Below, piece after piece: positions 1 through 10,472 of a DNA stretch of 64,000 bases. Position numbers and translations under genes: made by a program. This DNA is from Paracoccus chinensis. GTDB taxonomy: Bacteria > Pseudomonadota > Alphaproteobacteria > Rhodobacterales > Rhodobacteraceae. The notes under the pieces were generated by a model. The model was not told the origin of the DNA. It saw nothing but the letters and a program-made list of their open reading frames with translations, and did no database searches. The stretch's first letter is position 1. The number at the start of each line of letters is the position of its first letter. Location: contig NZ_FNGE01000011.1 of NCBI RefSeq assembly GCF_900102885.1, forward strand, positions 1 to 64,000, given 5' to 3'.

Positions 1-2956
1 CTTCAAGCTGGCCCAGACCACCGAGACCCGCAACACCTGCCCCTATTGCTCGGTTGCCTGCGGCATCATCATCTATGCGCGTCCCGATGACACCGGCGCG
101 CGCCGGGTCGTCCATATCGAAGGCGACGCCGACCATCCGACCAACCGCGGCACGCTCTGCCCGAAGGGCGCGGCGCTGAAGGACTTCGTCAACGCGGAAA
201 CGCGCCTGACCGAACCCATGGTCCGCCGTCCCGGGTCCGACCGGTTCGAGCCGATCTCGTGGGACGAGGCGCTCGACAAGATCGCCCGCGCGATGAAGGA
301 CGACCGCGACGCGAACTTCCTGGCCACCAACGAGCTTGGCGTGCCGGTGAACCGCTGGACGACGACCGGCTTTCTGGCGGCGTCGGCGACCACCAACGAA
401 ACGGCCTGGCTGACCTACAAGGTCGTCCGGTCGATGGGTATTGTAGGTTTCGACAACCAGGCGCGCGTCTGACACGGCCCCACGGTGTCCAGTTTGGGCC
501 CGACCTTTGGCCGTGGAGCGATGACGAACTCCTGGACCGACATCAAGAATACCGACCTCGTGATCGTCATGGGCGGCAACGCCGCCGAAGCGCACCCCTG
601 CGGCTTCAAATGGGTGACCGAGGCCAAGCACCATCGCGGCGCGAAGCTGATCGTCGTGGACCCCCGGTTCACGCGCACGGCCAGCGTTGCCGACTATTAC
701 GCGCCGATCCGTCCCGGCACCGACATCGCGTTCCTCATGGGCCTCATCCGCTACATGATCGAGAACGACAAGGTGCAGTGGGAATATGTGAAGGCCTTCA
801 CCAACGCGTCCTTCCTCGTGAAGGAGGAGTTCGGCTGGTCCGACGGGCTTTTCACCGGCTATGACGAGGAAAAGCGCGACTACGACAAGTCGAGCTGGGA
901 CTATCAGGTCGGCCCCGACGGCTATGTGCTGACGGACCCGACGCTGCAGCACCCGCGCTGCGTCTGGAACCTGCTCAAGGCGCATGTGGACGTCTACACG
1001 CCCGAGATGGTCGAGCGGATCACCGGCACGCCTCAGGATCGCTTCCTCAAGGTCGCCGCCATGATCGGGGAATGCTCTTCGCCCACGAAGACCATGACCT
1101 CGATGTATGCGCTCGGCTGGACCCAGCACTCGAAGGGTGCCCAGAACATCCGCGGCATGGCCATGCTGCAGCTGATCCTGGGCAACATCGGCGTGCCCGG
1201 TGGCGGGATGAACGCGCTGCGCGGGCATTCCAACATCCAGGGCCTGACCGACCTGGGGCTGATGTCGAACCTGATCCCGGGATACCTGAACATCCCGACG
1301 GAAAAGGAACCCGACTGGGCCACCTACATGAAGTCGCGCGCCTTCAAGCCGCTGCTTCCGGGTCAGACCAGCTACTGGCAGAACTATCCCAAATTCATGG
1401 TTTCCTTCATGAAATCCATGTGGGGTGAGGCCGCCCAGAAGGACAACGACTGGGCCTATCACTACCTGCCCAAGCTGGACGTGCCGGCCTACGACATGCT
1501 GCGCATGTTCGAGCTGATGGACCAAGGGAGGGTCAACCTCTACTTCTGCCAAGGGTTCAACCCGCTGCTGGCGCTGGCCAACCGCAACAAGAACACCTCG
1601 GCCCTGTCCAAGCTGAAGATGCTGGTCGTCATGGACCCGCTGGAAACCGAGACCGCCCGCTTCTGGGAAAACCACGGCGCCTACAACGACGTGGACACGG
1701 CCTCGATCCAGACCGAGGTGATCCAGCTTCCGACCTCGTGCTTTGCCGAGGACGAGGGCGCGCTGGTGAACTCGGGCCGCTGGCTGCAGTGGCACTGGAA
1801 GGCGTCGGACATGCCCGGCCAGGCGAAGTACGACACCTGGATCATGGCGCAGATCTTCCTGCGGGTGCGCGAACTGTACCGCAAGGAAGGCGGGGCCTTC
1901 CCGGACCCGATCCTGAACCTGACCTGGGACTATGCCGACGAGCACGAGCCCTCGCCCGACGAACTGGCGCGCGAGATGAACGGCAAGGCTCTGGCGGACG
2001 TGTACGACCTCGCGGACAACACCAAGCTGCTGACCGCGGCCGGCAAGCAGGTGAAGTCGTTTGCGGAACTGCGCGACGACGGCACCACGGCCTCGGGCTG
2101 CTGGATCTATGCCGGCAGCTACAACGAGGACGGCAACAACATGGCGCGGCGGGACAATTCCGACCCGAGCGGCATGGGCGTCTATTCGAACTGGACCTGG
2201 AGCTGGCCGCTGAACCGCCGCACGCTCTACAACCGGGCCTCGGCGGACCTTCAGGGCCAGCCGTGGGATCCGTCGCGTCCGATCATCGCCTGGAACGGCG
2301 AGCGGTGGGAAGGGAACGACATTCCCGACATCTCGCCGACCGCCAAGCCCGGCGAGGTCATGCCGTTCATCATGAACCAGGAAGGGGTCTCGCGCCTCTT
2401 CTCGCGGGGCATGATGCGCGACGGGCCCTTCCCGACGCATATGGAGCCCTTCGAGAGCCCCGTGCAGAACGTCTTCAACGACCGGATGCGCGGCAACCCG
2501 GTGGCGCGGGTCTTCGCGTCCGACGTCGAGAAGATGGGCACCTCGGACGAGTTCCCGTTCGTGGCGACCAGCTACCGCCTGACCGAGCACTTCCACTACT
2601 GGACCAAGCACAACAAGGTGAACGCCTCGTTGCAGCCCGAGTTCTTCGTCGAGATCAGCGAACAGCTGGCCGCCGAGAAGGGCATCGAGCGCGGCGGCCG
2701 CGTCCGTGTCTGGTCCAAGCGTGGCGAGGTCTGGGCCAAGGCGCTGGTCACCAAGCGGATCAAGCCGATGATCTGCGACGGCAAGACCGTCCATGTCGTG
2801 GGCATCCCGCTGCACTGGGGCTTCGTGGGCGCCGCCAAGAAGGGCTGGGGGCCGAACAGCCTGACGCCCTTCGTGGGTGACGCCAACATCGAGACGCCCG
2901 AGTTCAAGGCGTTCCTCGTCAACATCGAACCTGCCGTCGGGGAGGCCGTGTCGTGA
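1..2956 (+). CDS. fdnG: Formate dehydrogenase-N type alpha subunit, selenoprotein, 5' partial
   Basis: Catalytic molybdopterin subunit of the membrane-bound formate dehydrogenase; oxidises formate to CO2 and passes electrons to FdnH. The reading frame is open from base 2, so the N-terminus (expected to carry a Tat signal, roughly 35-40 residues) lies outside the window. The first visible residues hold a 4Fe-4S motif (CPYCSVAC, then TLCPKG). An in-frame TGA at 470-472 sits in the motif NQARV-U-HGPT, the selenocysteine position of FdnG/FdoG, and translation continues in the same frame to the TGA at 2954-2956. A SECIS hairpin directly follows the TGA, and selA, selB and selC lie downstream, so this is recoding and not a nonsense mutation. 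The C-terminal part has the molydopterin-dinucleotide-binding domain typical of the family. The stop overlaps the GTG start of fdnH. FdnG and FdoG cannot be told apart here. Confidence 0.96.
470..515 (+). promoter_or_regulatory. Selenocysteine UGA codon and bacterial SECIS hairpin
   Basis: The UGA codon (470-472) is followed at once by a hairpin. The lower stem CACGGCC (473-479) pairs with GGCCGTG (509-515). The apical part has GG (484-485) pairing with CC (500-501), a single unpaired T at 486, then a 5-bp stem 487-491/495-499 closed by the loop GTT. A bulged U below a short stem with a GU-containing loop is the SelB-binding arrangement known from E. coli fdhF and fdnG mRNA. Pairing was worked out by eye. 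Confidence 0.88.
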
Positions 2957-3963
2957 CCATTGCACCCAACATGGACAGCCCCCGCACGGCGACGGCGAAC
3001 CCGCCGACGCATCCGGTTCCCCCGAACCTCGGCCAGGCGAATGTCGTCCGGTCGTCGGCCGGGGGGCCGGTGGCGGAAAACCCGCAGCCGCTGACCGAGG
3101 TCGCCAAGCTGATCGACGTCAGCAAGTGCATCGGCTGCAAGGCCTGCCAGTCCGCCTGCATCGAGTGGAACGACACGCAGCCGGAAGTCGGGGTGAACGT
3201 GGGGGTCTATGAGAACCCCCACGACCTCACGCCCGAGATGTACACGCTGATGCGGTTCACCGAGTTCGACAACCCGGACACGGGCGACTTCGAGTGGCTG
3301 ATCCGCAAGGACGGCTGCATGCATTGCGCGGAACCGGGCTGCCTCAAGGCCTGCCCGGCCCCCGGCGCCATCGTGCAGTATTCCAACGGCATCGTGGATT
3401 TCATCAGCGAGAACTGCATCGGCTGCGGCTATTGCGTTTCGGGCTGTCCCTTCGACATCCCGCGCATCAGCCCGGTGACGCATGTCGCCAAGAAATGCAC
3501 GCTCTGCTCGGACCGCGTGGCGGTGGGACAGGGTCCGGCCTGCGCCAAGGCCTGCCCGACTCATGCGATCACCTTCGGCACCAAGGACGACATGAAGGCC
3601 TTGGCCGCCGAGCGGATCGAGGACCTCAAGTCGCGCGGCTACGAGAACGCGGGGCTTTACGACCCGGCGGGCGTGGGCGGGACGCATGTGATGTATGTGC
3701 TGCATCACAACGACAAGCCGCAGGTCTACGACGGGCTGCCCGAGGATCCCAAGATCTCGGACGTCGTGCAGAACTGGAAGGGACCGGCCAAGCCCGTGGG
3801 CATCGCCGCCGTCGGCCTTGCGGCCATCGGTGCGGCTGCCATGGCGCTGTTCCACCGCGGCAACAGCGTCAGCCAGGAAGACGAGGCCGAGGCCCGCGAA
3901 CTGGTCCAGGAAGAACTGCGCGGCGCCCCTGTCGAGCGGCCCCATGACAAAGGGAATGCCTGA
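2953..3963 (+). CDS. fdnH: Formate dehydrogenase beta subunit, four-cluster ferredoxin-like
   Basis: Electron-transfer subunit carrying four 4Fe-4S clusters between FdnG and the cytochrome b subunit. It has 336 aa and starts with GTG at 2953, overlapping the fdnG stop by four bases (GTGA). Cysteine motifs appear in order: [37 protein letters not shown] and CTLCSDR followed by CAKAC. A single hydrophobic segment near residues 285-305 is the expected membrane anchor. About 45 residues precede the first conserved part ([14 protein letters not shown]), slightly more than in E. coli FdnH (294 aa). Translationally coupled to fdnG and fdnI. Confidence 0.96.
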   Translation: MTIAPNMDSPRTATANPPTHPVPPNLGQANVVRSSAGGPVAENPQPLTEVAKLIDVSKCIGCKACQSACIEWNDTQPEVGVNVGVYENPHDLTPEMYTLMRFTEFDNPDTGDFEWLIRKDGCMHCAEPGCLKACPAPGAIVQYSNGIVDFISENCIGCGYCVSGCPFDIPRISPVTHVAKKCTLCSDRVAVGQGPACAKACPTHAITFGTKDDMKALAAERIEDLKSRGYENAGLYDPAGVGGTHVMYVLHHNDKPQVYDGLPEDPKISDVVQNWKGPAKPVGIAAVGLAAIGAAAMALFHRGNSVSQEDEAEARELVQEELRGAPVERPHDKGNA

Positions 3964-4649
3964 TGGTGGAACGCAAGTTCTCTGAACCCACGGACGAGAT
4001 CGTCCAGCTGGAACCGGTCGAGGTGAGGCGATACATCGCCTTCACCCGCTGGAACCACTGGTTCACGGCGATCTGCTTCATCGTGCTGATGCTGTCCGGC
4101 TTCGCCTTCTTCCACCCCTCGCTTTACGGGCTGACCGCCCTGTTCGGCGGCGGGCAGATGACACGCTGGCTGCATCCTTTCGTGGGCATCGCGCTGACGG
4201 TCAGCTTCCTGGGGATGTTCTTCCAGCTGGTGCATCTGAACATCATCCGGCGCGAGGACCTGGTCTGGACCCGCAACATCAAGGACGTGATCACGGGCCA
4301 CGAGGAACGGCTGCCCGAACTCGGCAAGTACAACTTCGGCCAGAAGACCGTCTTCTGGGGGATGTTCTGGCTGATCCTCGCCCTGCTGATCACCGGCGTG
4401 ATGATGTGGTACCAGTATTTCCCGCATCTCGTGTCGATCGAGACGCGGCGGATCGCGATCCTCGTGCATGCGGTCTCGGCGGTGCTGATCGTGCTGGTCT
4501 TCATCCTGCACATCTTCGCCGCGCTCTGGACCCGCGGCACCCTGCGGGCAATGACGCGGGGCACCGTGACCGGCGGATGGTCGTGGCGGCACCACCGGAA
4601 ATGGCTGCGGGAACTGGCTAGACGCCAGCGCACCAAACCGGCAGAGTAA
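3963..4649 (+). CDS. fdnI: Formate dehydrogenase gamma subunit, cytochrome b556
   Basis: Di-haem membrane subunit that takes electrons from FdnH and reduces quinone. It has 228 aa (E. coli FdnI 217 aa) with four hydrophobic segments. Histidines lie in or beside them (RWNHWFTAI near the N-terminus, LHPFVGIAL, LVHAVSAV, LHIFAALW), fitting b-haem ligation. The start ATG at 3963 shares one base with the fdnH stop. The sequence KYNFGQK between helices 2 and 3 is typical of the family. Confidence 0.95.
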   Translation: MVERKFSEPTDEIVQLEPVEVRRYIAFTRWNHWFTAICFIVLMLSGFAFFHPSLYGLTALFGGGQMTRWLHPFVGIALTVSFLGMFFQLVHLNIIRREDLVWTRNIKDVITGHEERLPELGKYNFGQKTVFWGMFWLILALLITGVMMWYQYFPHLVSIETRRIAILVHAVSAVLIVLVFILHIFAALWTRGTLRAMTRGTVTGGWSWRHHRKWLRELARRQRTKPAE

Positions 4650-4688
4650 CGCCTTTATCACGTGGCCGGTCCGGTCCAAGGAGGCACA

Positions 4689-5606
4689 ATGTCCGACACC
4701 ATCGAGGCCCGGCCCGACATGATCGGCGGCGTTCCGACGCCGCCGCTCGCCATTCTGCCCAAGCCCGAACGGCTGTTTACCCAGCGCGCCGAACGCTTCG
4801 AGCGGCTGGCCGAAGAGTCCAATCTTTCCCCCTATCTTCAGTTTCTGGCCGCCCTCTGCCGCCTGCAGGCGCGGCTGAGCGTCGAGCTGCCCGAGCCGCA
4901 GGCGCCCTCTGCAGACCGCATTGCGCTGGCGCGTGCCTCGCGTATGCCGCCGCTGGACCGGCGCGCGTTGGTTGATGATGCGGGGCTCGCCGCCACGCTG
5001 GACGCTCTGCTGGACGGCGCGCGCGAGATCGAGATGCCCCCCGAGGCCCGGCTGGCGCTGGACGCGCTGCGGGCGGCCACGCCCGAGGACCGGCGCTGGC
5101 TTTTCTCGAACATCATGGACGACCTGGTGCCCGCCGACAGCGCGGCGCCGCACCTGTTCGTGGCCGCCGCCGTGCAGGTCCACATGGCGCGCCTTGCCGC
5201 CGCGCTTGAGGCGGACCAGCTGGTTCCGATCCGCACGGGCGTCTGCCCGGCCTGCGGCGGCAAGCCCGCCACCTCGATCGTCACCGGCGTCATGGGGGCC
5301 GAGGGCGCCCGCTATGCCGCCTGCGCCTGCTGCCAGACGCTGTGGAACGAGGTGCGGGTCAAGTGCCTGTCCTGCGGCTCGACCAAGGGCATCGCTTTCC
5401 AGGCGGTGGAGGACGGCTCGGGCGACGCGCAGGTCAAGGCCGAAACCTGTGACGAATGCGAATCCTGGGTCAAGCAGATGGCCCAGAACAAGAACCCCGC
5501 GCTGGAACCCGTTGCGGATGACGTGGCGAGCCTGGGGCTCGACGCGCTGATGCAGGGCGGCAAGTGGCGCCGCGCCGGGTTCAATCCCTTCCTGATCGGC
5601 TACTGA
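4689..5606 (+). CDS. fdhE: Formate dehydrogenase accessory protein FdhE
   Basis: Cytoplasmic rubredoxin-like protein needed for formate dehydrogenase-N/-O activity; in E. coli it binds the catalytic subunit before Tat export. It has 305 aa (E. coli FdhE 309 aa). CxxC pairs are visible in the C-terminal half: CPAC, then CACC, CLSC and CDEC. The ATG at 4689 is chosen because AAGGAGG (4678-4684) precedes it; an in-frame GTG at 4662 would add nine residues and has no such site. The stop overlaps the selA start (TGATG). Confidence 0.94.
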   Translation: MSDTIEARPDMIGGVPTPPLAILPKPERLFTQRAERFERLAEESNLSPYLQFLAALCRLQARLSVELPEPQAPSADRIALARASRMPPLDRRALVDDAGLAATLDALLDGAREIEMPPEARLALDALRAATPEDRRWLFSNIMDDLVPADSAAPHLFVAAAVQVHMARLAAALEADQLVPIRTGVCPACGGKPATSIVTGVMGAEGARYAACACCQTLWNEVRVKCLSCGSTKGIAFQAVEDGSGDAQVKAETCDECESWVKQMAQNKNPALEPVADDVASLGLDALMQGGKWRRAGFNPFLIGY

Positions 5607-6973
5607 TGCAGGGACTGCGGGCCCTGCCCTCGGTCGATCGCCTGCTGTCGATGCCCGAGGGCCAAGACCTGATCGAGCGGCACGGCCGTGCGGCGGTCAC
5701 CGGCGCCTTGCGGATGGCGCTGGAGGACGCGCGCGAGACTGTCCGCCAGGGGGGCGCGGCACCTGACGGCGCCGCGATTGCGTCCCGCGCAGCCGAGACG
5801 CTGGAGGCAGGGGCGGAAAGCGCCCTGCGCCCTGTCCTGAACCTGACTGGGACGGTCCTGCACACGAACCTCGGCCGTGCCGTGCTGGCCGAAGCCGCCA
5901 TCGAGGCCGCGTCGGCCGCCATGCGCCACCCTGCGGCGCTGGAATTCGACCTTGCGACTGGACGCCGGGGTGAGCGGGACACACTGGTGGCCCCGCTGAT
6001 CTGCGAACTCACCGGGGCCGAGGCTGCCACGGTGGTCAACAACAACGCCGCTGCTGTGTGGCTTGCGCTGAACACGCTGGCCGAAGGGCGCGAGGCCATT
6101 GTCTCGCGCGGCGAGCTGGTGGAAATCGGCGGCGCCTTCCGTATCCCCGACATCATGGCCCGCGCCGGCGTCCGGCTGGTCGAGGTCGGCACGACGAACC
6201 GCACCCATCCCTGCGACTACCAGAATGCGGTCAGGCCGGATACTGCTCTGATGATGAAGGTGCATCCCTCGAACTACCGCATCGAGGGCTTCACGGCCGC
6301 CGTCTCACCGGCCGAGATCGCACGGATGGCCAAGGCGGCGGGTGTCCCGATGCTGAACGATCTCGGCTCGGGCACGCTGGTGGACATGACCCGCTGGGGG
6401 TTGCCCCCCGAGCCCACCGTCAAGCAGGCCGTCGCCGAGGGCGCGGATATCGTCACCTTCTCGGGCGACAAGCTGCTGGGGGGACCGCAGGCCGGATGCA
6501 TCGTCGGCCGGGCGGACCTGATCGCCCGGATCAACCGCAATCCGCTGAAGCGCGCGCTGCGGCTGGACAAGATCCGCCTGGCCGCCATCGAGGCCACGCT
6601 TCGGCTGTACCGCGACCCGGATCGGCTGGCCGAGCGCCTGCCGACACTGCGGATGCTGACCCGCCCACGGGAGGAAATCGTGGCACAGGCGCAGCGTCTG
6701 CTCGCCCCCGTCGCGGCGATGCTTCCGGAGTACCGGGTGGAGGTCGTGGACTGCACCAGCCAGATCGGCTCGGGCGCGTTGCCGGTGGAAACCCTGCCCT
6801 CGGCGGCATTGGCCTTCACTGGCGAGGGCGGCGATGCGCCCGACAAGCTGGCCGCGCGCCTGCGCGCCCTGCCCGTCCCGGTGATCGGGCGCATCCGCGA
6901 GGGCGCGCTGCTGCTGGACCTGCGCTGCCTGCACGATGACGGCGCGCTGCTGGGGGCGCTGGCCGCGCGATGA
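5606..6973 (+). CDS. selA: L-seryl-tRNA(Sec) selenium transferase
   Basis: PLP enzyme that converts seryl-tRNA(Sec) to selenocysteinyl-tRNA(Sec) using selenophosphate. It has 455 aa (E. coli 463 aa). Visible family motifs are [15 protein letters not shown] near residue 80, [14 protein letters not shown] near 143, and the PLP-lysine motif [13 protein letters not shown] with Lys289. The start ATG at 5606 overlaps the fdhE stop; an upstream in-frame ATG at 5564 lies inside fdhE and is less likely. It is coupled to selB by an ATGA overlap. SelD, which supplies selenophosphate, is not in the window. Confidence 0.96.
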   Translation: MQGLRALPSVDRLLSMPEGQDLIERHGRAAVTGALRMALEDARETVRQGGAAPDGAAIASRAAETLEAGAESALRPVLNLTGTVLHTNLGRAVLAEAAIEAASAAMRHPAALEFDLATGRRGERDTLVAPLICELTGAEAATVVNNNAAAVWLALNTLAEGREAIVSRGELVEIGGAFRIPDIMARAGVRLVEVGTTNRTHPCDYQNAVRPDTALMMKVHPSNYRIEGFTAAVSPAEIARMAKAAGVPMLNDLGSGTLVDMTRWGLPPEPTVKQAVAEGADIVTFSGDKLLGGPQAGCIVGRADLIARINRNPLKRALRLDKIRLAAIEATLRLYRDPDRLAERLPTLRMLTRPREEIVAQAQRLLAPVAAMLPEYRVEVVDCTSQIGSGALPVETLPSAALAFTGEGGDAPDKLAARLRALPVPVIGRIREGALLLDLRCLHDDGALLGALAAR

Positions 6974-8883
6974 TCGTCGGGACTGCGGGGCATATCGACC
7001 ACGGCAAGACGGCGCTGGTCCAGGCGCTGACCGGCGTCGATGCCGACCGGCTGGCCGAGGAAAAGGCGCGCGGCATCACCATCGAACTGGGCTTCGCCTA
7101 TGCCGATCTCGGCACTGGCCGGGTTACCGGCTTCGTGGACGTGCCGGGGCATGAACGTTTCGTCCATACCATGCTGGCGGGCGCGGGCGGCATCGACCTC
7201 GCCCTGCTGGTGGTGGCCGCCGATGACGGCGTCATGCCGCAGACGCGCGAGCACCTGGCGATCCTCGACCTGCTGGGCGTCCATCGTGGCATCGTCGCAC
7301 TGAGCAAGGCGGATCTGGCAGATCAGGCTCGCCGCGATGCTGTCATTGCCGAGATTGCCGTGTTGCTGGACGGGACCGGGCTTGAAGGTGCGCCGGTCCT
7401 TCCCGTCTCGACCGTCACGGGCGAGGGCATCGGGACCCTGCGTGCCGCACTGGCCGATGCCGAGGCCGAAACGGGCGCTCGGGCGGCGGATGCGCGCTTC
7501 CGCCTTGGCGTGGACCGCAGCTTCACGCTGAAGGGCGCGGGAACGGTCGTCACCGGCACGGTCCTGTCGGGCCGGGTGGCGGTCGGGGACACGGTCACCG
7601 TCTCGCCGCAGAGGCTGACGGCGCGAGTGCGGGCGATCCACGCGCAGAACCAGCCGGTGCAGGTCGGCCTTGCGGGCCAGCGCTGCGCGCTGAACCTTGC
7701 CGGCGAAAGGATCGACCGCGAGGCGGTCCGGCGCGGCGACATGGTCGTGGACCCCGTGCTGCACGCGCCCACCGACCGGATCGACGCGCATCTGCGGGTG
7801 CTGGGGTCCGAGCCGCGCCCGATCGGCACCTGGTTCCCCGCCCGCCTGCACAGCGGCGCAGCCGAGGTTGGCGCGCGGATCGTGCCGCTGGAAGGCCCGC
7901 TCGATCCGGGAGCCAAGGGACTGGTGCAGCTCGTGCTCGACCAGCCCATCGCGGCGGCGGTAGGCGACCGCTTCATCCTGCGCGACGTCTCGGCCCGGCG
8001 CACCATCGGCGGTGGCGTCTTCCTCGACCTGCGCGCGCCCGCCCGCCGACGCCGCACGCCCGAGCGGCTGGCGCAGCTTCAGGCGGCGGCGAAGCCCGAT
8101 CCGGCCGAGGCCCTGCAAACCATGCTGGCCGCGCCGCCCTACGTGATCGATCTGACCGCCTTCCTGCGCGATCGCGCCCTTGGCCCCGGCGAGGCACGGC
8201 GTGCGACGGATGGGATCACGGTGCTGGACGGTGGCACCGCGACGGTCGCGCTCTCGCCACTGACCCATCGCGGGCTGGTGGCGGGGGTGCTCGACACCCT
8301 TTCCCGCTTCCACGAGGAAGCGCCCGAGATGCAGGGGCTTGGGCGGGAACGCCTGCGCCTGACGCTGACCCCCCGCCTGCCCAAGGAGGCCTTTGCCGCC
8401 TTCCTCGCCGAGCGGATCGCGGCGGGCGACATCGTGGCCGAGGGCGCCTTTCTGCGCCTGCCCGGCCATGTCGTGCGCCTGTCCGAGGAGGACGAGGCGC
8501 TATACGCCCGGATCATCCCGGAACTGTCGGGCGAGGCGCGCTTCCGCCCCCCGCGCGTGCGCGACATGGCAACCGCATGGGACATTCCCGAAGCCGACAT
8601 CCGCCGCGTGTTGCGGATGGCCGCGCGTCAGGGGCGCGTGGACCAGATCCGCACCGACCACTTTTTCCTGCGCGCGACCACGGCCGAGATGGTCCGCATC
8701 ATCTCCGACATTCAGGCACAGGCGCCGGATGGCTGGGTCACCGCCGCCGCCTTTCGTGACCGCGTCCAGAACGGCCGCAAGGTGGCCATCGAGATCCTCG
8801 ACTTCTATGATCGGCAGGGAGTCACCTTGCGCCGCGGCGATCTGCGGCGCATCAATCCCCATCGCGCCGATCTTTTCGGCTGA
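6970..8883 (+). CDS. selB: Selenocysteine-specific elongation factor SelB
   Basis: EF-Tu-like GTPase that delivers Sec-tRNA to UGA codons marked by a SECIS hairpin. It has 637 aa (E. coli 614). The G domain shows [10 protein letters not shown] (P-loop), DVPGHERF (G3) and SKADL (G4). Domains II/III include [17 protein letters not shown]. The last ~250 residues are the winged-helix SECIS-binding part, ending [29 protein letters not shown] at 6970 overlaps the selA stop. The TGA stop (8881-8883) is immediately followed by the first base of selC. Confidence 0.96.
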   Translation: MIVGTAGHIDHGKTALVQALTGVDADRLAEEKARGITIELGFAYADLGTGRVTGFVDVPGHERFVHTMLAGAGGIDLALLVVAADDGVMPQTREHLAILDLLGVHRGIVALSKADLADQARRDAVIAEIAVLLDGTGLEGAPVLPVSTVTGEGIGTLRAALADAEAETGARAADARFRLGVDRSFTLKGAGTVVTGTVLSGRVAVGDTVTVSPQRLTARVRAIHAQNQPVQVGLAGQRCALNLAGERIDREAVRRGDMVVDPVLHAPTDRIDAHLRVLGSEPRPIGTWFPARLHSGAAEVGARIVPLEGPLDPGAKGLVQLVLDQPIAAAVGDRFILRDVSARRTIGGGVFLDLRAPARRRRTPERLAQLQAAAKPDPAEALQTMLAAPPYVIDLTAFLRDRALGPGEARRATDGITVLDGGTATVALSPLTHRGLVAGVLDTLSRFHEEAPEMQGLGRERLRLTLTPRLPKEAFAAFLAERIAAGDIVAEGAFLRLPGHVVRLSEEDEALYARIIPELSGEARFRPPRVRDMATAWDIPEADIRRVLRMAARQGRVDQIRTDHFFLRATTAEMVRIISDIQAQAPDGWVTAAAFRDRVQNGRKVAIEILDFYDRQGVTLRRGDLRRINPHRADLFG

Positions 8884-8979
8884 GGAGGAGAATCGTCCCC
8901 GGTGGGGCGGCCGGACTTCAAATCCGGTTGGGGCAGCGCGCCTGTCCCGGGTGGGTTCGACTCCCATTCTCCTCCGCCA
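8884..8979 (+). tRNA. selC: tRNA-Sec (anticodon UCA)
   Basis: A 96-nt tRNA with the selenocysteine features: an extended acceptor stem (GGAGGAGA with TCTCCTCC), discriminator G, encoded CCA (8977-8979), a long variable arm, and a T arm around GGTTCGACTCC. The anticodon stem CCGGA/TCCGG encloses loop CTTCAAA, anticodon TCA at 8918-8920. It matches the E. coli selC layout closely. It starts with zero spacing after the selB stop, so it is probably cut from the fdn-sel transcript or has a promoter inside selB. Confidence 0.95.
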
Positions 8980-8985
8980 AGAACG

Positions 8986-9014
8986 AAAGGCCCCGCCGGA
9001 TCGGCGGGGCCTTT
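8986..9014 (+). terminator. Rho-independent, probably bidirectional terminator after selC
   Basis: AAAGGCCCCGCCG (8986-8998) pairs perfectly with CGGCGGGGCCTTT (9002-9014) across a 3-nt loop. The T run is only three long in each direction. It lies between selC and the convergent gene ending at 9027, so it can serve both. Confidence 0.75.
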
Positions 9015-9026
9015 GTGCATCCGGGA

Positions 9027-9821
9027 TCAGCCCTGCAGGTCGAGCCCGCGCGCCGTCGGCGGCTGCCAGGTCTTGGATTCAGGCAGCGCGCCCGCCGTGT
9101 TGGTGCCCAGGTGCGAGCCGCCGAGGCCCCCCGTCCAGCCCGAGGTTCCCGAGTTGCCGGGCGCCGTGCCGTCGGCGCGCTCGCGCTCGGGCGTCGTGGC
9201 GGGGGTCGCGACACCCGCGTCCGCGTCCTCCGATCCGGCGGTGGCCTGGTTCGAGGGAGGCTCGATCGCGGCGGCGGCCTTGGTCCCGGCGGGCACGGGG
9301 CCCTGCGCCGTCTCGATGGGCGGTGTGTTGCTGCTGGCGAGCGCCTGGTCGGGGCTCGTGTCCGCCGGGGCCGGCGTGGACAGCGCCTCGGCCGTCGTCC
9401 GGGGCATGGCGGTCTGCGCCGGCTCGACCGGGGTGCCGTTCACGGCCGGGGTCGGCTGGGCCGGGGTCGTGGCGGTGTTGGCGGCCTCTGCCTGCGCGGC
9501 CTCCGGCGCGGGCGGAGGAGTGTAGTCCGGCGCCACGGCCCGCGCGGCGATGGCCGCAGGAATCTGGGGATCGTTGGTCGGAACGGGGGTGAAGGCAGGT
9601 GGCTCGGCCGCCGCGGTGGTCGTTCCCGGTGCGGCCGGGGCTTGTGGAACGGGCGTCGCGGCAGGGCTCGTGGCCTGTGGGGCCGCAGGAGCAGGCTGCG
9701 CGGTGACAGGCGCGGCGGCCCCGGCGGTCGGGGTTGCCGGCGCGGGCGCCGCCGTCTGGGCCAGCGCGGGGCTGGCCGCCAGCAGGGCGGTAAGCAGAAG
9801 GTAAGGGGCGCGCTTGGTCAT
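9027..9821 (-). CDS. Secreted Ala/Pro/Thr-rich low-complexity protein
   Basis: Function not recognised. It has 264 aa. The start at 9821 is chosen because it begins a clear signal peptide (MTKRAPYLLLTALLAASPALAQ). Most of the mature part is Ala, Pro and Thr without predicted fold, like a periplasmic linker or wall-spanning segment. The last ~37 residues are different (GWTGGLGGSHLG, then TWQPP) and may be the functional end. It is the last gene of the minus-strand PQQ/methanol-oxidation group, 66 bp after the preceding gene. Similar PA-rich stretches occur in XoxF and the cytochrome of the same region. Confidence 0.6.
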   Translation of the reverse strand: MTKRAPYLLLTALLAASPALAQTAAPAPATPTAGAAAPVTAQPAPAAPQATSPAATPVPQAPAAPGTTTAAAEPPAFTPVPTNDPQIPAAIAARAVAPDYTPPPAPEAAQAEAANTATTPAQPTPAVNGTPVEPAQTAMPRTTAEALSTPAPADTSPDQALASSNTPPIETAQGPVPAGTKAAAAIEPPSNQATAGSEDADAGVATPATTPERERADGTAPGNSGTSGWTGGLGGSHLGTNTAGALPESKTWQPPTARGLDLQG

Positions 9822-9887
9822 CGGCTGGGTCTTTCTGGCGGGGGCGCTTGGGAAACCCAGACTAGCACCGGCGGTTCCGCCCGTCAC

Positions 9888-10472
9888 CTACTGCTGCAGA
9901 TGCGCCGCGACCGCGCGGCCCAAGGCAAAAAGCCGCTGTTCCAGGATCACCGGCGTCTCGCAGACATAGGTCAGGCTCTGCTGGCGGTCGGAAAAGACGC
10001 GCATGTCCCAGTCGAGCGCCTCTTCCTCGGCGTCGATCGCGTCGAAGTCGGGGGGATCGGCCGCTTCCAGTTCGGCCATGCGGGCGCGGCGCGCCTCGAC
10101 CCGCTCGGCCAGTGCTACCTGCCGGTGACCATAGCGCGAGATGCCGCCGAGGATCGCCGAGCGCTGCGTGTCGATGCGCTGGAAGATCGCCTGCATCAGC
10201 ACCGCCAAGGTCCCGGCGTCCTTCCCCTGGGCAAAGGCGTCGATGGCGGCGGCGGCCTCCTCGATGGGCAGGCGGCGCTGCGCGACGCGATCGGCCAGTG
10301 CGGCGATCTCGGGCGTCTCGCGCGCGCTTTCAGGCGGGGGCGGACCGGTCCAGACCTGCCCCAGCGACAGGTGCGGCTGGCGCCCCTGGATGCAGGGCCA
10401 GTCGGGCGTGGGCGTGAAGGCGTAGGCCGGCGTGGCTGCCAGCGCCGCCAGTAGCATGAGAAAGCGCATCAT
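9888..10472 (-). CDS. Periplasmic protein of unknown function in the PQQ/ABC operon
   Basis: 194 aa with a signal peptide (MMRFLMLLAALAATPAYA) and a mainly helical, charged mature part. It has only two mature cysteines, at about 27 (DWPCIQGR) and 171 (TYVCETP), which could form one disulfide. The start at 10472 overlaps the stop of the ABC permease gene (ATGA), so the two are translationally coupled. This ties the protein to the ABC exporter-like system. I recognise no named domain. Confidence 0.75.
   Translation of the reverse strand: MMRFLMLLAALAATPAYAFTPTPDWPCIQGRQPHLSLGQVWTGPPPPESARETPEIAALADRVAQRRLPIEEAAAAIDAFAQGKDAGTLAVLMQAIFQRIDTQRSAILGGISRYGHRQVALAERVEARRARMAELEAADPPDFDAIDAEEEALDWDMRVFSDRQQSLTYVCETPVILEQRLFALGRAVAAHLQQ

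Noticed and set aside
470..472. In-frame stop breaking fdnG into two ORFs (pseudogene)
   Set aside because: It is the Sec position of FdnG, followed by a SECIS hairpin, with selA, selB and selC nearby.
2596..8469. Long minus-strand open frames opposite the fdn and sel genes, up to 731 codons
   Set aside because: They are frame shadows in high-GC DNA: Arg/Gly/Ala/Pro-rich, no domain, opposite to well-identified genes.
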